Shown here: positions 19,346-29,789 of the stretch, in pieces
How positions within the stretch are numbered: position 1 is the stretch's first letter
How the letters are laid out: each line of letters opens with the position of its first letter
From: Symbiodinium natans
Lineage: Eukaryota > Sar > Dinophyceae > Suessiales > Symbiodiniaceae
DNA: 64,000 nucleotides
Direction: 5' to 3'
NCBI GenBank assembly: GCA_905221605.1
Contig: CAJNDS010002430.1
Location: 251,520-315,519 of the forward strand
Position numbers and translations under genes: made by a program
The notes under the pieces: model-generated
What the model was told of the DNA's origin: nothing
Seen by the model: only the letters and a program-made list of their open reading frames with translations
The model's database searches: none

Positions 19346-20530
19346 CAAGGGCTCTGCCTTAGAAAAGCATACAAGGGGGGACCTCGATTTCGTGATGCCC
19401 GTAGCTGATAGGGGTGACATGAACGTCGTAAGAGACAGCAACATGAGGGATCTTGCCGGGACGCAGAATGTAGCGAATGTAGCGCTCATGTTGATGATTT
19501 GCACAGCCGTACGGGCGTTTGAATTGACGGGCCCCCCAAAAAGCCCGGCATCAAAGAAGGATTCATCCTTAGCCTCAGAAGCGGAATGTTAAGATGTTCC
19601 TTAAGCAGGATGTGTTTCCTCTTGCGGTGTTCTGCGTGGAGCTGCGTGTTGCGCGTTTGCACATCTTTTGTTCTTCTTGGATTCACAGCATGGAAGCCCT
19701 AAACCTAAACCCAGTGTAGTTACGTAGGACTGTGAGGGCCCTGATGTGGACCTGTTTCTCTGAAGCCGTCTCGTCCAGCCTTAGCTCATTCATTTGGCCC
19801 CTTCTCTGTTTAACTGCCCATGGCAACAACGGTCACAGCTACAGCGCAGAGCAGGACTACCAGCATCCTGAGAGGTGCGCACTCAACAAGGCTGCTTTGT
19901 TGCCGATTCTTCAGGCCCGAATCCGCGCAGTGCGGTGCAAGTATACATACATATATATATATACACACGTGTGTATGTGTAGGCGTAGGTGTAGGTGTAG
20001 GTTTATGTGTATGTGTATGTGTATGTGTATGTATATTATGTTGTTTACGGGGTTTAAGCTTAGGGGCTAGAGAGCCATTAACATGCGCAAGTTCATCGAT
20101 ACATTGCCACGAAGAGGATGCAGATTCCCGAGTCCCTGAGCCCCAGATCCTAAACAGAGTGCGGTACGTTGTCCAGCTGTGCTTCTGTGAGGCATGCCGG
20201 CAAGGCCAGTATCATCTGGAAGGGAGCCAGCAGGTGGGCAAAAACATGTAAAATCATGTCAAAGTCGGCCAAGTGCTGAGCGCTATCAGCAGGATTTTGG
20301 ACTGCTGGGTTCAGGCTTGGGGTTCAGGTCTAATTTTTTTTACTGTTAGTGTTGTCTGATTTGAGAGGAGACGTGAAGAGGTAGAATTGTGCACCGCAAC
20401 TGGGAAAGGACTGCATGATAATGAATGAAATCACACGCTATTTCCAGTGAGTCTCGCCGTCATTCTCGAGGGTTTCATGGGCTGAAGCTCTCCGCCTCCT
20501 GAGAGACTGTTTTTCATGACTGCTTGGCAG
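19346..20530. other. Unassigned region with TG/TGTGTA microsatellite
   Basis: There is a microsatellite of tatatata, then (gtgtat)n/(gtaggt)n, at 19947-20040. An open frame with HGNNGHSYSAEQDYQHPERC lies near 19815-19935 and could be an exon. No family is recognised. Confidence 0.4.
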
Positions 20531-20531
20531 G

Positions 20532-21122
20532 CGTTGTGTCTGAGGCTCATCAAGAACAGCACCTACGGACGCTGCGTCTTTGTTGGGGTGCGTGTTTCTG
20601 CTCTGTGATTGATCATCGCCGTCATGTCTAGTATCCTAACCCCCAAGGCTAAGCCCTAAACCCCCCATACCGTACCCCATGCCCAAGACCCAAAACCCCT
20701 GACGCCTGAACCCTATAGGGACCTTCAAGCTCAACCCAAACCCCGAAACTTCAGTCATTTTGTAGCTACCATGCGTCTAAGGAAAGCAGGAGTTGGTCAG
20801 GTTGGACAAGGAGAAGCCTCCGCAATGGCATGGTGATGGAACGGAGGAGCCCTCAAACCCGAAACCCCCAAGCCCCAAACCCCAAACCCTAAACCCTAAG
20901 CTCAAACCCTACACCCTAAACACTACAGGGTTCAGGGGCTTAAAGGCAGGTAGGTCGGGACGTGGGCTTTGGCGGCCTCAGGGAGAGAATGAGACTGATA
21001 CGGGGCATTCTAAGCCCTGTAAACCCCTGCAGCCCCTGCATCGGGTTTTTGCGAAATCCGGGCCTTGGGGGGCGGGTTAGGGGTTTAGGGTTTAGGGTTT
21101 GGGGTTTGGGGGGGGGCGCAAG
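20532..21122. other. Possible short exon and telomere-like spacer
   Basis: The frame ALCLRLIKNSTYGRCVFVG (20532-20588) has a gcag acceptor and GTGCGT donor and may precede the catalytic exons. The rest is degenerate CCCTAAA/TTTAGGG. Confidence 0.4.
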
Positions 21123-21232
21123 GTGGAGATTGTTGACAGCGACTGTCTCTCCTTTGCCGTGGAGCTGGCCAGGCGTGGCGAAGATAGGCATCCCACGGTC
21201 TTGAACATGGCAAACCCGGATCACCCTGGAGG
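21123..21232 (+). CDS. PARG-A exon 1: N-terminal half of PARG, PGGG loop
   Basis: It encodes VEIVDSDCLSFAVELARRGE, then TVLNMANPDHPGG. VLNFANxxxPGGG is the signature loop of microbial-type PARG. The exon must end as CCTGGAG|GAGGCC, a GA donor, so that the next exon gives GGFDNGRLAQEEDMFRR. PARG-B has an intron at the same codon position with a GC donor. Confidence 0.83.
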
Positions 21233-24200
21233 AGGCCCGGCAGTTCTCAAGGTTCTGGGTTCAGGGGCCCTGTAAGCTAACATGATTTCAGGGTTGCTCT
21301 GAATGTGTAGCAACACAAGGAGCTCCTCTTCTTCAGGGAGCACTGGCGGCTTGCGACCCTAGACCTCAAACCCACTTTGGGGCTTAGGACTTGGGGTTGG
21401 GTGCTGCACAGCTGGAGGCTTCGACAATGGGCGGTTGGCCCAGGAGGAGGACATGTTTCGCCGCACGACGTGTGTTGCGGCCACTCCGGGCCCATTCAAA
21501 GCTTTCCTCCACGAGAACCCGGAGGTTCGGACCTTAACGCAGGTCCCCTACCCTTTGGAGGAGTTCGGCGTGGTCTTCACCGAGACTCTGGGCCTTCGTT
21601 TAGGGCTTGAGATGGGGACCCAAAGAGTTGTCGTAAGTTTCCTAGAGCCTAGACGTCATTCGCAGGGTCGTGGAAATGTGTTCTGGAATCTACGGTTCTG
21701 TTTCGGGAGCCCCCCTAAACCCTAAACCCAACTTAAACCCTAGACCCTAAACCCTAGACCCTAAACCCTAGACCCTAACTTTTCAACCAGGGGATGGCGG
21801 ACTGAGGAATGTCGAGATCTTGCGTGGGGAGCAAGGGCAGGGCCTCCCATTCTTGGAGAAGCCCGTGGCCTTCAACGCCTTGGCCTGCGCCGCTTACCAG
21901 GCGGGGCAGGGGTTGAGGGTTTGGGTTTTAGGGTTCTCAGGCTCCTCTAAGCCAAATCATGGCAAGAATGTGAGGATACCGTCAGTTAGTTCATCTAACC
22001 CTAAGAATAGACCACGGAATCCACGCGCTCATACAAATTTCGAGCCCACCCGAACTGAAGGATACCCCTTAAACCCCAAACTCCAGGCCAACTTTCACGC
22101 AGTTTGGAGTCAGGTGAGCCTCGGCAAGAGGCTCATGGATATCCACAAGACTGAATTCGGCCCTACACGCCGCAGTGAGGAGACGTTGCAACCCCTCAAC
22201 CCCTCAACCCCTCAACCCCAAAACCCCTCAACCCCAAAAACCCCAAATCCCAAAGACCTAAACCCCAAAGCGCTCCAACCCCAAAACCATAAGCCCCCAA
22301 AACCCCCCAAACCCTAAGAAACCTAAACCACGAAGCCCGCTAAATGAAGTGAGGAGACGATGGGCCAGGATCCGCTACCTTCCGAGGAGCCCGGTCTTTC
22401 GGAGTTGAACAAGAAAGGCTCCCCTGGGCGGCTGCAAACTTTACGGCTCATAGGGATGTTCAGGTCTTGGGGTTTTTGGGTTTGGGGCTTTTAGGGCTTT
22501 AGGGTTTCAGGGCTTGGGATTTTAGGGTTCAGGGTGGTGCAGGGTTCGGTTGAGGGTTTCGGGTTTTGGGGAGGAGGGGGTAACATGGGGGATTGGGAGC
22601 GACTTTGAAGGGGTCACACAGATACGTCTCTCAACTCTGACTCCTGGCCCTCTAGGGCCTTCTTAAGACGAGGGTGGAGGACCAGAGAGCCCCAGAAGCA
22701 TCATCACCAGAGCCCCTCTGAGCCGCAGGCTTCCTGGAGCTTACGCCGGGCTACGCCGTCTTGACGCATCGCAAGCTCCGAAGTCTGCTTCTGGTGGCGA
22801 AGCATCATCAAGTGGAGGTCCTCATCCTCAGCGCCCTCGGCTGTGGCGCCTTCGGGAACCCCCCGGAGCACATGGCCTTCATCTTCCAGGAGGTCCTCGA
22901 GGAGTTTGCAGGTGCCTTCAAGAAAATTTACTTTGCTATCAAGGGCGGCAGGAACCTCGATGTCTTCCGGCAGGTTCTCACCGGCAAGAAAAGGGTTGTG
23001 AAGCTACCGCCGAAGGTGATGACCAGAAAGCCCATCATCGCCCCGGAGGTCGCCTTTGAGATGCTGTCTGGTCCTGGCAAAGATGCTGACGAGCAGAAGC
23101 CCATCTGCAGCTTTGGTGGCAACTGTCGAGATGTGTGGATGCAGGGCTGCTCCGACTCACCATGCTCCCAACTCTTTCACCCAGCCATTTGCGAGTGTGG
23201 GAAGACGCCGGCGAGCAAGTTCGATCGGTGGCACCTAGAGCTCTTTACTCACCCGAAGCCTTGCTTTCATGGCAACCTGTGCGCACAGAAGGAGAATCCT
23301 TTGCACATGCTGGTGGCCACACACAACTCAGACAGCTGCCCGGAAGGAGCAAGATGCTCCAATCGCACGGAGGCGCACGAACGCCAGTTCAAGCACCCGC
23401 CACTGTGTGAGAAGATGAGGATGGGAACCATCATTCCGGACGCCTGCCTGGAAAGCAAGGAACACATGCAAGTGTTCTGGCATCCAGATCCAGTCCGATG
23501 CTGCCATGAGACTGTTTGTTTCCAGTGGATGGACATGAGACACCTTGCGGTGCATCACCCCCTAGCTGATCCCAAGAAGGGGAAGGAGAAGGTAAAGCTG
23601 ATGTGCCGATACATGCACTGCCGCGACAAGCACAAGGCCGACCACGTCCTCGCGTCGTTACACGTGCATCTGCCGGAGTGCCCCGATGAACGCTGCGACA
23701 GCAAGGACCCAGACCATTTGGATTCTTTGTCTCATGAGGGAACCGGGCGGCAGTGGCACAAGCAATGTAGAGATGGCCGTCGCTGCCGAAACCTCGAGCT
23801 GAAGCATCATCAGGACTACCGGCACGAAGCGATCCATCTGAAACACATTCTTTGCCCAGCATATCCGCTGCGCCCATTCTACAAATTCATAGACTTTGCC
23901 GGCAACTTGGAGGTGTGGCTGAGTGTGAACTATGTTGTCTCTGTCCCAAGATATGCACGGTTCTGCACAAGAAAAAGCCCCCAAAAGCCTCTTCAGCCCC
24001 AGTGGCTTGCATGGTGCTACTGTAAGGGGGTTTAGATGCTGCGCGCTCTGCCAAGCATACCTCAAGTCAGGTGTAATCACACGAGCTCGACCCAGTCGCC
24101 CCCCCCCCCCCCCCGCCTAACCGGCCGGCTCGGCTTGTGGCGGCTTGCTACTACGACTGCTTGCAGTCAGACTTGTTTTTGGGCGGGTCAGCGCTTCTTA

Positions 24201-27200
24201 CACTCAGCGATGCCATGCTGACAGCCATACTGCGTTCCGGGGCTGGAAGCCCTAAGAGCCCTCGTAGCGCCCTAAAGCAAAGCAAGCGGCGAGGCGCTCG
24301 AGTGGGGCTTGGATAATTGCAAGGACTTCACTACGATCAACACCAGTTCCGTGGCTGCTGTCCAGAATTGTTTAGGGTTGCGGGCTTTTCTGGGTTCAGG
24401 GTTTCGTTTCGCAGTATGGCAACTTAAGCTGAGTAACTTTACAACAACCACAAGTTAAGCTACCACAATGAGGATACGCAGCAAGCAGTATGGTTTCCTT
24501 ACTCCGGAAATCTGAAGCAGACCCCAGGCTCTGCCAACTTCAAGGAGATCTCTGCGCGTGTCATGTCCTTGCGGCCGGTGCACCGCTGCAATGCTCAGGA
24601 GGGGGGGGGTGGTTGATCCTTCACATCGGAGCCTCGGTTCTAGACAGCCCTAACCCCAACAAGTAGGGTGGGGGACCTTGTTATAGAAGAATACCCTGTA
24701 GGTGTTCACATCCATTGTGACGACGAGACGCCTGTTCAGCCTGGTGAAGATCAAAGGCGAAGGAGGCTCGGAACCCTTGGCCACACGAATGCTGGAGGAC
24801 GATTTCATCAGGTGGGCACTCTCCTGAGCTGCAGGGTTTCGAGTTTGGGGTTTTCAGGTTTTGGGTTCTTCTTCCCCCCCTCCTGCCAGAAACCCAAAAC
24901 GAAGGGACCTACTGCAACACTAGCCCCTCCCTCTCAAAAAACAACTGAATGATGACTCCATCAGGTGGAAGTTGAGTGCAGACGCAAAGGACGCGGCCAG
25001 GCAGTATGTCGAGGAAGTCCTGAAGCCGAACCGCAAAGCGGACTGGAAAGAATGGAGCTGGTATGCCTGGAAGGCCGGGGTGGGGCCGTAAATTGCATAA
25101 GCTCTAGAATCCCTAGAAGTCCTCACCGATCTCAAGCCCCAGGTGGGCAAATCAGTGCTGCAGAAGATTGAGACCATCTACAGGGCCTTCACAGAGTGGC
25201 AGAAGCTGGGTCGCTGTTTGCGGGGAATGTAGAGTTACGGATGTCATACGGTCACACACACACACACTCTACGGTTCCTGCACATCCCTCTTATTACCCT
25301 CAACCCTAAACCCTAAACCCTAAACCCTACACCCTAAACCTAAACCCTCAACCCTAAACCCTAAACCCTATCGACCTGAAACCGCGAAAACTGAGGAAGG
25401 CCCTGATGCAGCAGTTGCCTGGAATCGGGTTCGGGGGCGACGAGCTCATGGGCCTCAACGACACGGTCTTCTCCATCCTGGGCCCTCACAACACGCCCTT
25501 CTATGGGGAGATCCAGCTGATCTTTGACTCGGAAGTCATGCACCATCCCAACTCCTACTTCCTTCCCTGTGCCGGGACCTACTTCAACAGCAACGGCGGC
25601 CAGAAGTTCACGGGTATGGGACAGAGCCCGGTGATCCATCGCACATGGGCCCAGCATGTTTCAAAGCGCCAGGCCCAGATGGGCGGCTTGAATGATGCTG
25701 AGAAGAGAAAGAACTTCATGCAGAACATGTGGCACTGCTCTGTTCCTGGATGGTGGCAGGCAGGGTTCAAGCCTGTTGATGCAGATCCGAATAAGGTTCA
25801 AGGTTGATTCTAACATTTGGGGAGGTTTTTTGGAAGGGAAGCACCCACATGACTTGGAAGCTCCCATGTCGCCTCTCAGGTGGTGGCAAAGGAGCTCATC
25901 GCCCGCACGGCTCAGTGGATGCACACTTCCAACCTGAATATCGTGACGTGGAATGATATTATGAAGTTCAACCAGGCGGGAGTGCCCAGAAATAGGGGGT
26001 CCCAATTTTCCCCCCCCCCCCCCCCCCCATACCCCTCCAACTGTTAGGAAGGCACCCCAGTTTTGCGGAAGCTGCAAGGCATGCGAGGGGCATTCGTGGT
26101 TGGAGGCCTGGATCCCAGCACTTCATGGCGCCTGAGGGGCTGCTTGAGGTTTTTGAGTTTTGTGGGGCGAAGTATTACCATGCGAAGACCCTAAACCAAG
26201 AGCCATGAAGGTGTTTTGGCAATCCCTCAACCCTAGAAGCCTACGTCCCTCCTCACCCCTTCCATGAGCACCTACAGGCCATCACGTGGTTTAAAGGGTC
26301 TAGATCAAGAGAGGTGTCTTTGCAGAATTCGAAAAATGCAGTTGCTGACGTAACTCGGCTCCCTCCGTCTCTCTCTCTTTCTCTCTTTTTTTCTCACTCA
26401 CTCTCTCTCTCTCTCTCTCTTTGTCCGTCTCTGTCTGTATGCAAGTCAAAGGCAAAGGGTTTAGAGTCTACAGGGTTCGAGGGTTCGAGGTTCAGGGGTC
26501 TAATAGGGAGAAGACATACGAAAGGCTCACCTTCCTCGGGAGCTTCCGCTCGCCTATGTCACCGACATTGTCATGCCGGCGGAGGAGTTACAGAAAACGG
26601 GCATGACCAAGCAGGAGCTCATGGACAAGTTGGGGAAGCAGACGCAGCTACATGTGAAGTCCAGCATAGGCTGGTCTTTTCCCCTAAACCCTAAACCCTA
26701 AACCCTAAACCCTAAACCCTAAACCCTAAACCCTAAACCCTAAACCCTAAACCCTAAACCCTAAACCCTAAACCCTAAACCCTAAACCCTAAACCCTAAA
26801 CCCTAAACCCTAAACTTAGGGCAGACCCCAAGCTTCGGGATCCCTATTGTGGGAGCCACCCTAAGAGCATTCAGGGGATCTCTCAAATCCCCTACATGAG
26901 GCCTACACCTGCTACTAGACTCGCAGACTCAACTCTAAACCCGAAACCCTAACTGAACCTTTAACTCGGCTTAGGTTCTAGGGCTTAGGGTTCTTTCCCG
27001 AAATCCCCAGGTGAGTCTACAGCAGAGGCCAGGCAGCTTGCCTGCCGCTTGCGGCCCGTGCATCATCCAGGCTTTACATTCAACTCCTCGCAGACGAAAA
27101 CCAGGCAGACGCGCTTTCCCCCGACAGGACATGTGTTCAGCCCTAGACCCGAAACCCTAAAACCCTTCCCTCTTGCTGTTCCTGTCATAATATGGCAGGG

Positions 27201-29775
27201 ACCATAAAGGGACCATAACTAGAGGCCGCCCAATTTGGAAGAGGGTTCTTTCAAGCATGATGTCTAAGGGGACTGGACATGAATCTCAGGTACCAAGATC
27301 ATATCTGAATCTGACAGCCTGATATGATGCCTCATCTTTGACTGTAAGCAGCACATTCCGGGCCCGAAGCCCCGAAATGTCCAGAAAGCTCACAGGACTG
27401 AAGCTCGATGCGAAGCGCCCAGCAGCTTTTGGCTTCAAAGCCTCGGTCGGAGTCTCCTTCACCTTGGTGCTTTCCCTGGCTCCTCGGTGGGCCCAATTGG
27501 GGAGAGTTTTGAGATTTTCCGATGGGGTTTTGACGGCCTCCCTCTCAAAAACCCTCAGCAAAAGCCCTAAGCCCTAACCCAAAGCCCTTTAGGGCTTTGG
27601 GGCTTAGAGCCTTCGGGTGTAGAGATGCCCCGAACTCTAACCCCTAAACCCTGAACCCCTAAACTCTAAGCCATCTTTACCCTAAACCCTAAACCCGAAG
27701 CCCTAAACTTCCTGTCTATTTCAAGCGCCAACCTAGGACCCCAACATCGTGTTGGGAGGAAAGGTGGGCGATGCTTCGACCGGCCAGGGGCCTACGCTGT
27801 TTATTGATAAAGTGGCGGCCAGTCTTAGTTGGGTGCAGGGGTTTAGGGCTTGGAATGTAGGGGGCTTAGGGTTTAGGGGCTTGGGCTTAGGGTTATCATA
27901 GTCCCCTGTTTTTGGGTACCCTCATATGACGGGACGTTCTGCTCGTGGAACAGGAAGTGGCTCCCAGCCAAATTCAATGTGTTATCTTAGGTTAGCCCCC
28001 TGAAGGCCTAATTCTAATTACATGCACAAGGGCCGTACTCTTTCCCTCTTCAACCACTACTGGAGACTGAGGCCACCAGGCAACGCTAGTCGTGGCACAA
28101 TTCGTCGACACAGGCACGGTGGTGCTCACCGTGGAGTCGGACCAGCCAAAGGTGAAGCGGACCAAAACCTTCCAGGACTTCAATTGCTTTCGAGCTGAGG
28201 CTGATTTCGGCGATGACGATGCTGGCAAGTTCCATCCCCAGTTCATGGGCTACATCTGTGAGCTGAAGGACGACAAGTTCATCATCCGCCACGACGGGTT
28301 TACTGAGCTCTTCGTGAACAGCGGCGCGCTTGAGGTGGACTTGCCGTTCAAAATGGAAGGCCATGTTTTCGTTGGATGCTGTCCTGAATCCAGGATCCCA
28401 AGCAAAGTTGTGTCTTTTCGGCTCCCAAGCCATGTAGCTAAGTACAAAGAGGGAGCTCTTTTTGACAGCTACTCTTTTGGCCGCTGGGGGATCCTAGGAA
28501 AGCGAAGCGGATCCAGTCTGCATCGTGGACCTGCATCAGCTGACAGCACAGCCTGCCGCTGCCCAAGCCACTGTCAGAAACATCCTCTTGAATCCCGCAA
28601 CTGGGCCTTCCTAGGTCGTCAATTGGGGAATGGGCCAGAATGGGTTTCCTACTTCCCCTAAACCCTAAACCCTAAACCCTAAACCCTAAACCCTAAACCC
28701 TAATATAGCATCATTCTTGTATCCCGGAATTGGGAGCCCAGAGCCGCCGCGTTTCACAGGGTTCGGATGTTGGGGGTGGGGCTCACCCCTCTGCTTGCTC
28801 CGCCATACATCTAGGGTTGAGGGTCAGGTTTAGGCGGTTTAGGGTGCTTTTCCACCTGGGGTAGCATGATCGAAGGAAAGCCAGCTGAATGCCAAGCTCC
28901 TTGAAATACCAGCTGAGCTGGAGCCACTGAACCTTCTACCCCTTTGCACGGAAGCGGCTGCTTTGGGACTTCCGCTGGAGATGTGTCCTCTCCGAGCTAG
29001 CGAAGAGCACAACCAGCAGTTCCGGCATCTTTGCCCATGGGGCCGGTCGTGTACTACCATGAAGAATCCGAGCACGGGTCTGCTTTGGGGCTTTTTTTTT
29101 TTTTTTTTTTTTTTTTTGGTTTTTTTCTGTCGAGAGTTGTCTATGTTATACCTATCGCCTCAAAGACCTGCTACAGGATTCCCCCGCTTCAGATCATAGA
29201 ACTTATGTAAGTCCTCGTTTCAAGCAGCTCTGCTTAGTGCTTTTATGCTCACTGTTGAGGAAAGAAGCGGCCAAGCACCTTCGGCTCTACTCCCACAAGG
29301 ACCTTCCCAAGTGCCAGTTCGGTGACAAGTGCAAGCAGGTCAGCTACCCAGGTGCTACCACTAAGGGGGGAGATGTCATTCCCTTTTGTTCCCAGATAAA
29401 AGATCCTTTTCCCCAACTCCACTGAAGCACCAGTTAGGTCAGCGAGCCTCGCCATCGGGCCGACCACCACCACGAAGGCCTTCAACACAATCAAGGGGGC
29501 CCAGCAGGGAAGAGACGCACGGTTTTCATGAGTTGTCAGCAAACGCGCGGTGCGAAGCACAGGCAGCGATGCGGAGCATCTGTGTTCATGTTTCGATCGC
29601 TATGTGAGTGCAGGCGAGAGCAGGCGTTTTGAGTCCTAAACCCAGAGCTCAACTCCCTATCACTGTTGCAAGGCTTGGCAGACTGGATTCTCCGCTGTCC
29701 GAAGGGGGACAAGTGCCCGCGAGCAGGGGAGAAGCCTCATAACCAGAACTACTCCCACGGCGGAGGCTGGGTGAG
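21123..29775 (+). CDS. PARG-A: PARG domain with PBZ-like finger array (multi-exon span)
   Basis: The exons encode a microbial-type poly(ADP-ribose) glycohydrolase domain (21.1-22.95 kb) and 6-8 cysteine/histidine fingers in the same exon (23.1-23.85 kb). Small helical exons follow (24.3-25.2 kb), then an unassigned domain (25.37-26.65 kb), a beta-rich domain (28.09-28.44 kb), and further fingers split between exons (28.95-29.77 kb). Poly(ADP-ribose) glycohydrolases remove ADP-ribose polymer; PBZ fingers bind it. PARG-B has the same order, which supports the model. No start codon is identified. The gene may continue from GBP1 upstream. The C-terminal alpha/beta domain of PARG-B was not found here. 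Confidence 0.72.
21418..21632 (+). CDS. PARG-A exon 2: QEEDMFRRTT catalytic segment
   Basis: It starts after gctggag with GFDNGRLAQEEDMFRRTTC. The QEE(x)nRR motif with its two acidic residues is the catalytic signature of bacterial and protist PARGs. The YPLEEFGVVFTETLG part corresponds to the usual YPxxxxxxVFR strand. The donor GTC|GTAAGT at 21633 is canonical. Confidence 0.85.
21791..21905 (+). CDS. PARG-A exon 3: FLEKPVAFNALACAAYQAG
   Basis: It follows cttttcaaccag. The hydrophobic strand VAFNALACAAYQ corresponds to VVSIAAYNGR in PARG-B, the second Rossmann strand of the PARG/macro fold. The exact donor is uncertain. Confidence 0.72.
22109..22185 (+). CDS. PARG-A exon 4 (likely): short linker
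   Basis: The frame reads VSLGKRLMDIHKTEFGPTRRS. It sits between the PARG strands and before the C-terminal PARG exon. Support is positional only. Confidence 0.45.
22186..22728. other. Intron with CCCCAAA/TTTGGGG-rich DNA
   Basis: At 22188-22330 are tandem aacccctc/aaccccaaa units. At 22460-22580 are tttgggg/tttaggg-like units in the opposite orientation. No gene is recognised. Confidence 0.6.
22729..23875 (+). CDS. PARG-A exon 5: C-terminal PARG lobe plus PBZ-like finger array
   Basis: The first part, THRKLRSLLLVAKHHQVEV, LILSALGCGAFGNPPEHMA and YFAIK, is the conserved C-terminal block of the microbial PARG fold (LGAxGCGxFxNxP). Immediately after come fingers of the form C-x5-C-x6/7-H-x5-H, for example CFHGNLCAQKENPLHMLVATH at 23260, CPEGARCSNRTEAHERQFKH at 23335 and CRDGRRCRNLELKHHQDYRH at 23770. 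Several have x4 between the cysteines. The spacing fits PBZ (poly(ADP-ribose)-binding) fingers better than CCCH fingers. A PARG followed directly by such an array would both bind and degrade the polymer; that is inference. Confidence 0.83.
23876..24270. other. Intron with poly(C) tract
   Basis: Includes a C-run at 24100-24115. No exon is supported. Confidence 0.45.
24271..25225 (+). CDS. PARG-A small helical exons (group)
   Basis: Short frames separated by telomere-like DNA: EALEWGLDNCKDFTTINTSS (24280-24345), ANFKEISARVMSLRPVHRCNA (24534-24597), RRLFSLVKIKGEGGSEPLAT (24728-24810), WKLSADAKDAARQYVEEVLK (24965-25060) and LTDLKPQVGKSVLQKIETIY (25115-25200). They are charged and helical. PARG-B has a comparable set at 44.3-46.35 kb in the same place between fingers and the ILGPH domain. 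Individual boundaries are estimates. Confidence 0.5.
25302..25371. repeat. CCCTAAA array
   Basis: About ten imperfect heptamers directly before the next exon. Confidence 0.85.
25374..25795 (+). CDS. PARG-A exon: VFSILGPHNTPFYGEIQLIF domain, part 1
   Basis: The reading LKPRKLRKALMQQLPGIGFG is followed by VFSILGPHNTPFYGEIQLIF, then SEVMHHPNSYFLPCAGTYFN. PARG-B matches at 46826-47380 with VFAILGPHTLDDYGE, LVLRPDSLYHPDVFC and AATFYNSG. Conserved His, Pro and aromatic residues suggest an enzyme or binding fold, but no family is recognised. The donor is AATAAG|GTTCAA at 25796. Confidence 0.72.
25880..25975 (+). CDS. PARG-A exon: ILGPH domain, part 2
   Basis: It follows cctctcag with VVAKELIARTAQWMHTSNLN, then TWNDIMKFNQ. 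It corresponds to EALATEFMARAVHKQG in PARG-B, which has no intron here. Confidence 0.65.
26370..26425 (+). repeat. CT microsatellite in PARG-A intron
   Basis: ctctctctttctctc and (ct)n tract inside an intron. Confidence 0.85.
26529..26655 (+). CDS. PARG-A exon: ILGPH domain, part 3
   Basis: The reading LPLAYVTDIVMPAEELQKTG, then MTKQELMDKLGKQTQLHV, matches LPYVTPLTWVESVIMSKRTF and onwards in PARG-B. It completes the domain begun at 25374. The acceptor is near 26525. Confidence 0.68.
26682..26814. repeat. Perfect (CCCTAAA)19 array
   Basis: Nineteen uninterrupted CCCTAAA units, 133 bp. It has the same unit count as the array at 39061-39193. Confidence 0.97.
26815..28085. other. Long intron or spacer in PARG-A
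   Basis: Degenerate telomere-like bases occur at 27580-27720 and 27838-27895. No exon is recognised on either strand. Confidence 0.45.
28092..28440 (+). CDS. PARG-A exon: beta-rich domain
   Basis: It encodes VVLTVESDQPKVKRTKTFQD, then FIIRHDGFTELFVNSGALEV and GHVFVGCCPES. Alternating hydrophobic residues suggest a beta sandwich. It occupies the same position as the PARG-B segment at 47700-48000 (ITLSHAGVSSMLSTASLEM, then YISFTDVRVYV), with weak but plausible similarity. Function unknown. Confidence 0.6.
28658..28703. repeat. CCCTAAA array
   Basis: Six to seven perfect heptamers. Confidence 0.93.
28960..29060 (+). CDS. PARG-A exon: PBZ-like finger halves
   Basis: The reading MCPLRASEEHNQQFRH, then LCPWGRSC, gives the H-x5-H half of one finger and the C-x5-C half of the next, so the array continues across introns. 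Confidence 0.65.
29092..29118. repeat. Poly(T) tract
   Basis: About 27 T. Confidence 0.95.
29268..29337 (+). CDS. PARG-A exon: PBZ-like finger halves (KHLRLYSH, CQFGDKC)
   Basis: The reading AAKHLRLYSHKDLPKCQFGD, then KCKQ, up to the donor CAG|GTCAGC. It provides H-x5-H for the CPWGRSC finger upstream and opens another. Confidence 0.7.
29672..29772 (+). CDS. PARG-A exon: last PBZ-like finger
   Basis: The reading LADWILRCPKGDKCPRAGEK, then PHNQNYSHGGGWV, is a complete C-x5-C-x7-H-x5-H finger. A stop follows in frame at about 29790. Confidence 0.68.
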
Positions 29776-29789
29776 GTTCTTGCCCCTGT

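Noticed and set aside
19500-19545. rRNA fragment (gaattgacggg motif)
   Set aside because: Only about a dozen bases match the small-subunit rRNA motif; the flanks do not.
19820-20070. Cys/Val and Tyr/Ile repeat peptides
   Set aside because: Translation of the TGTGTA/TATATA microsatellite.
22729-23875. CCCH zinc-finger RNA-binding protein
   Set aside because: Most fingers have two Cys and two His with x5-x6/7-x5 spacing, as in PBZ, not C-x8-C-x5-C-x3-H.
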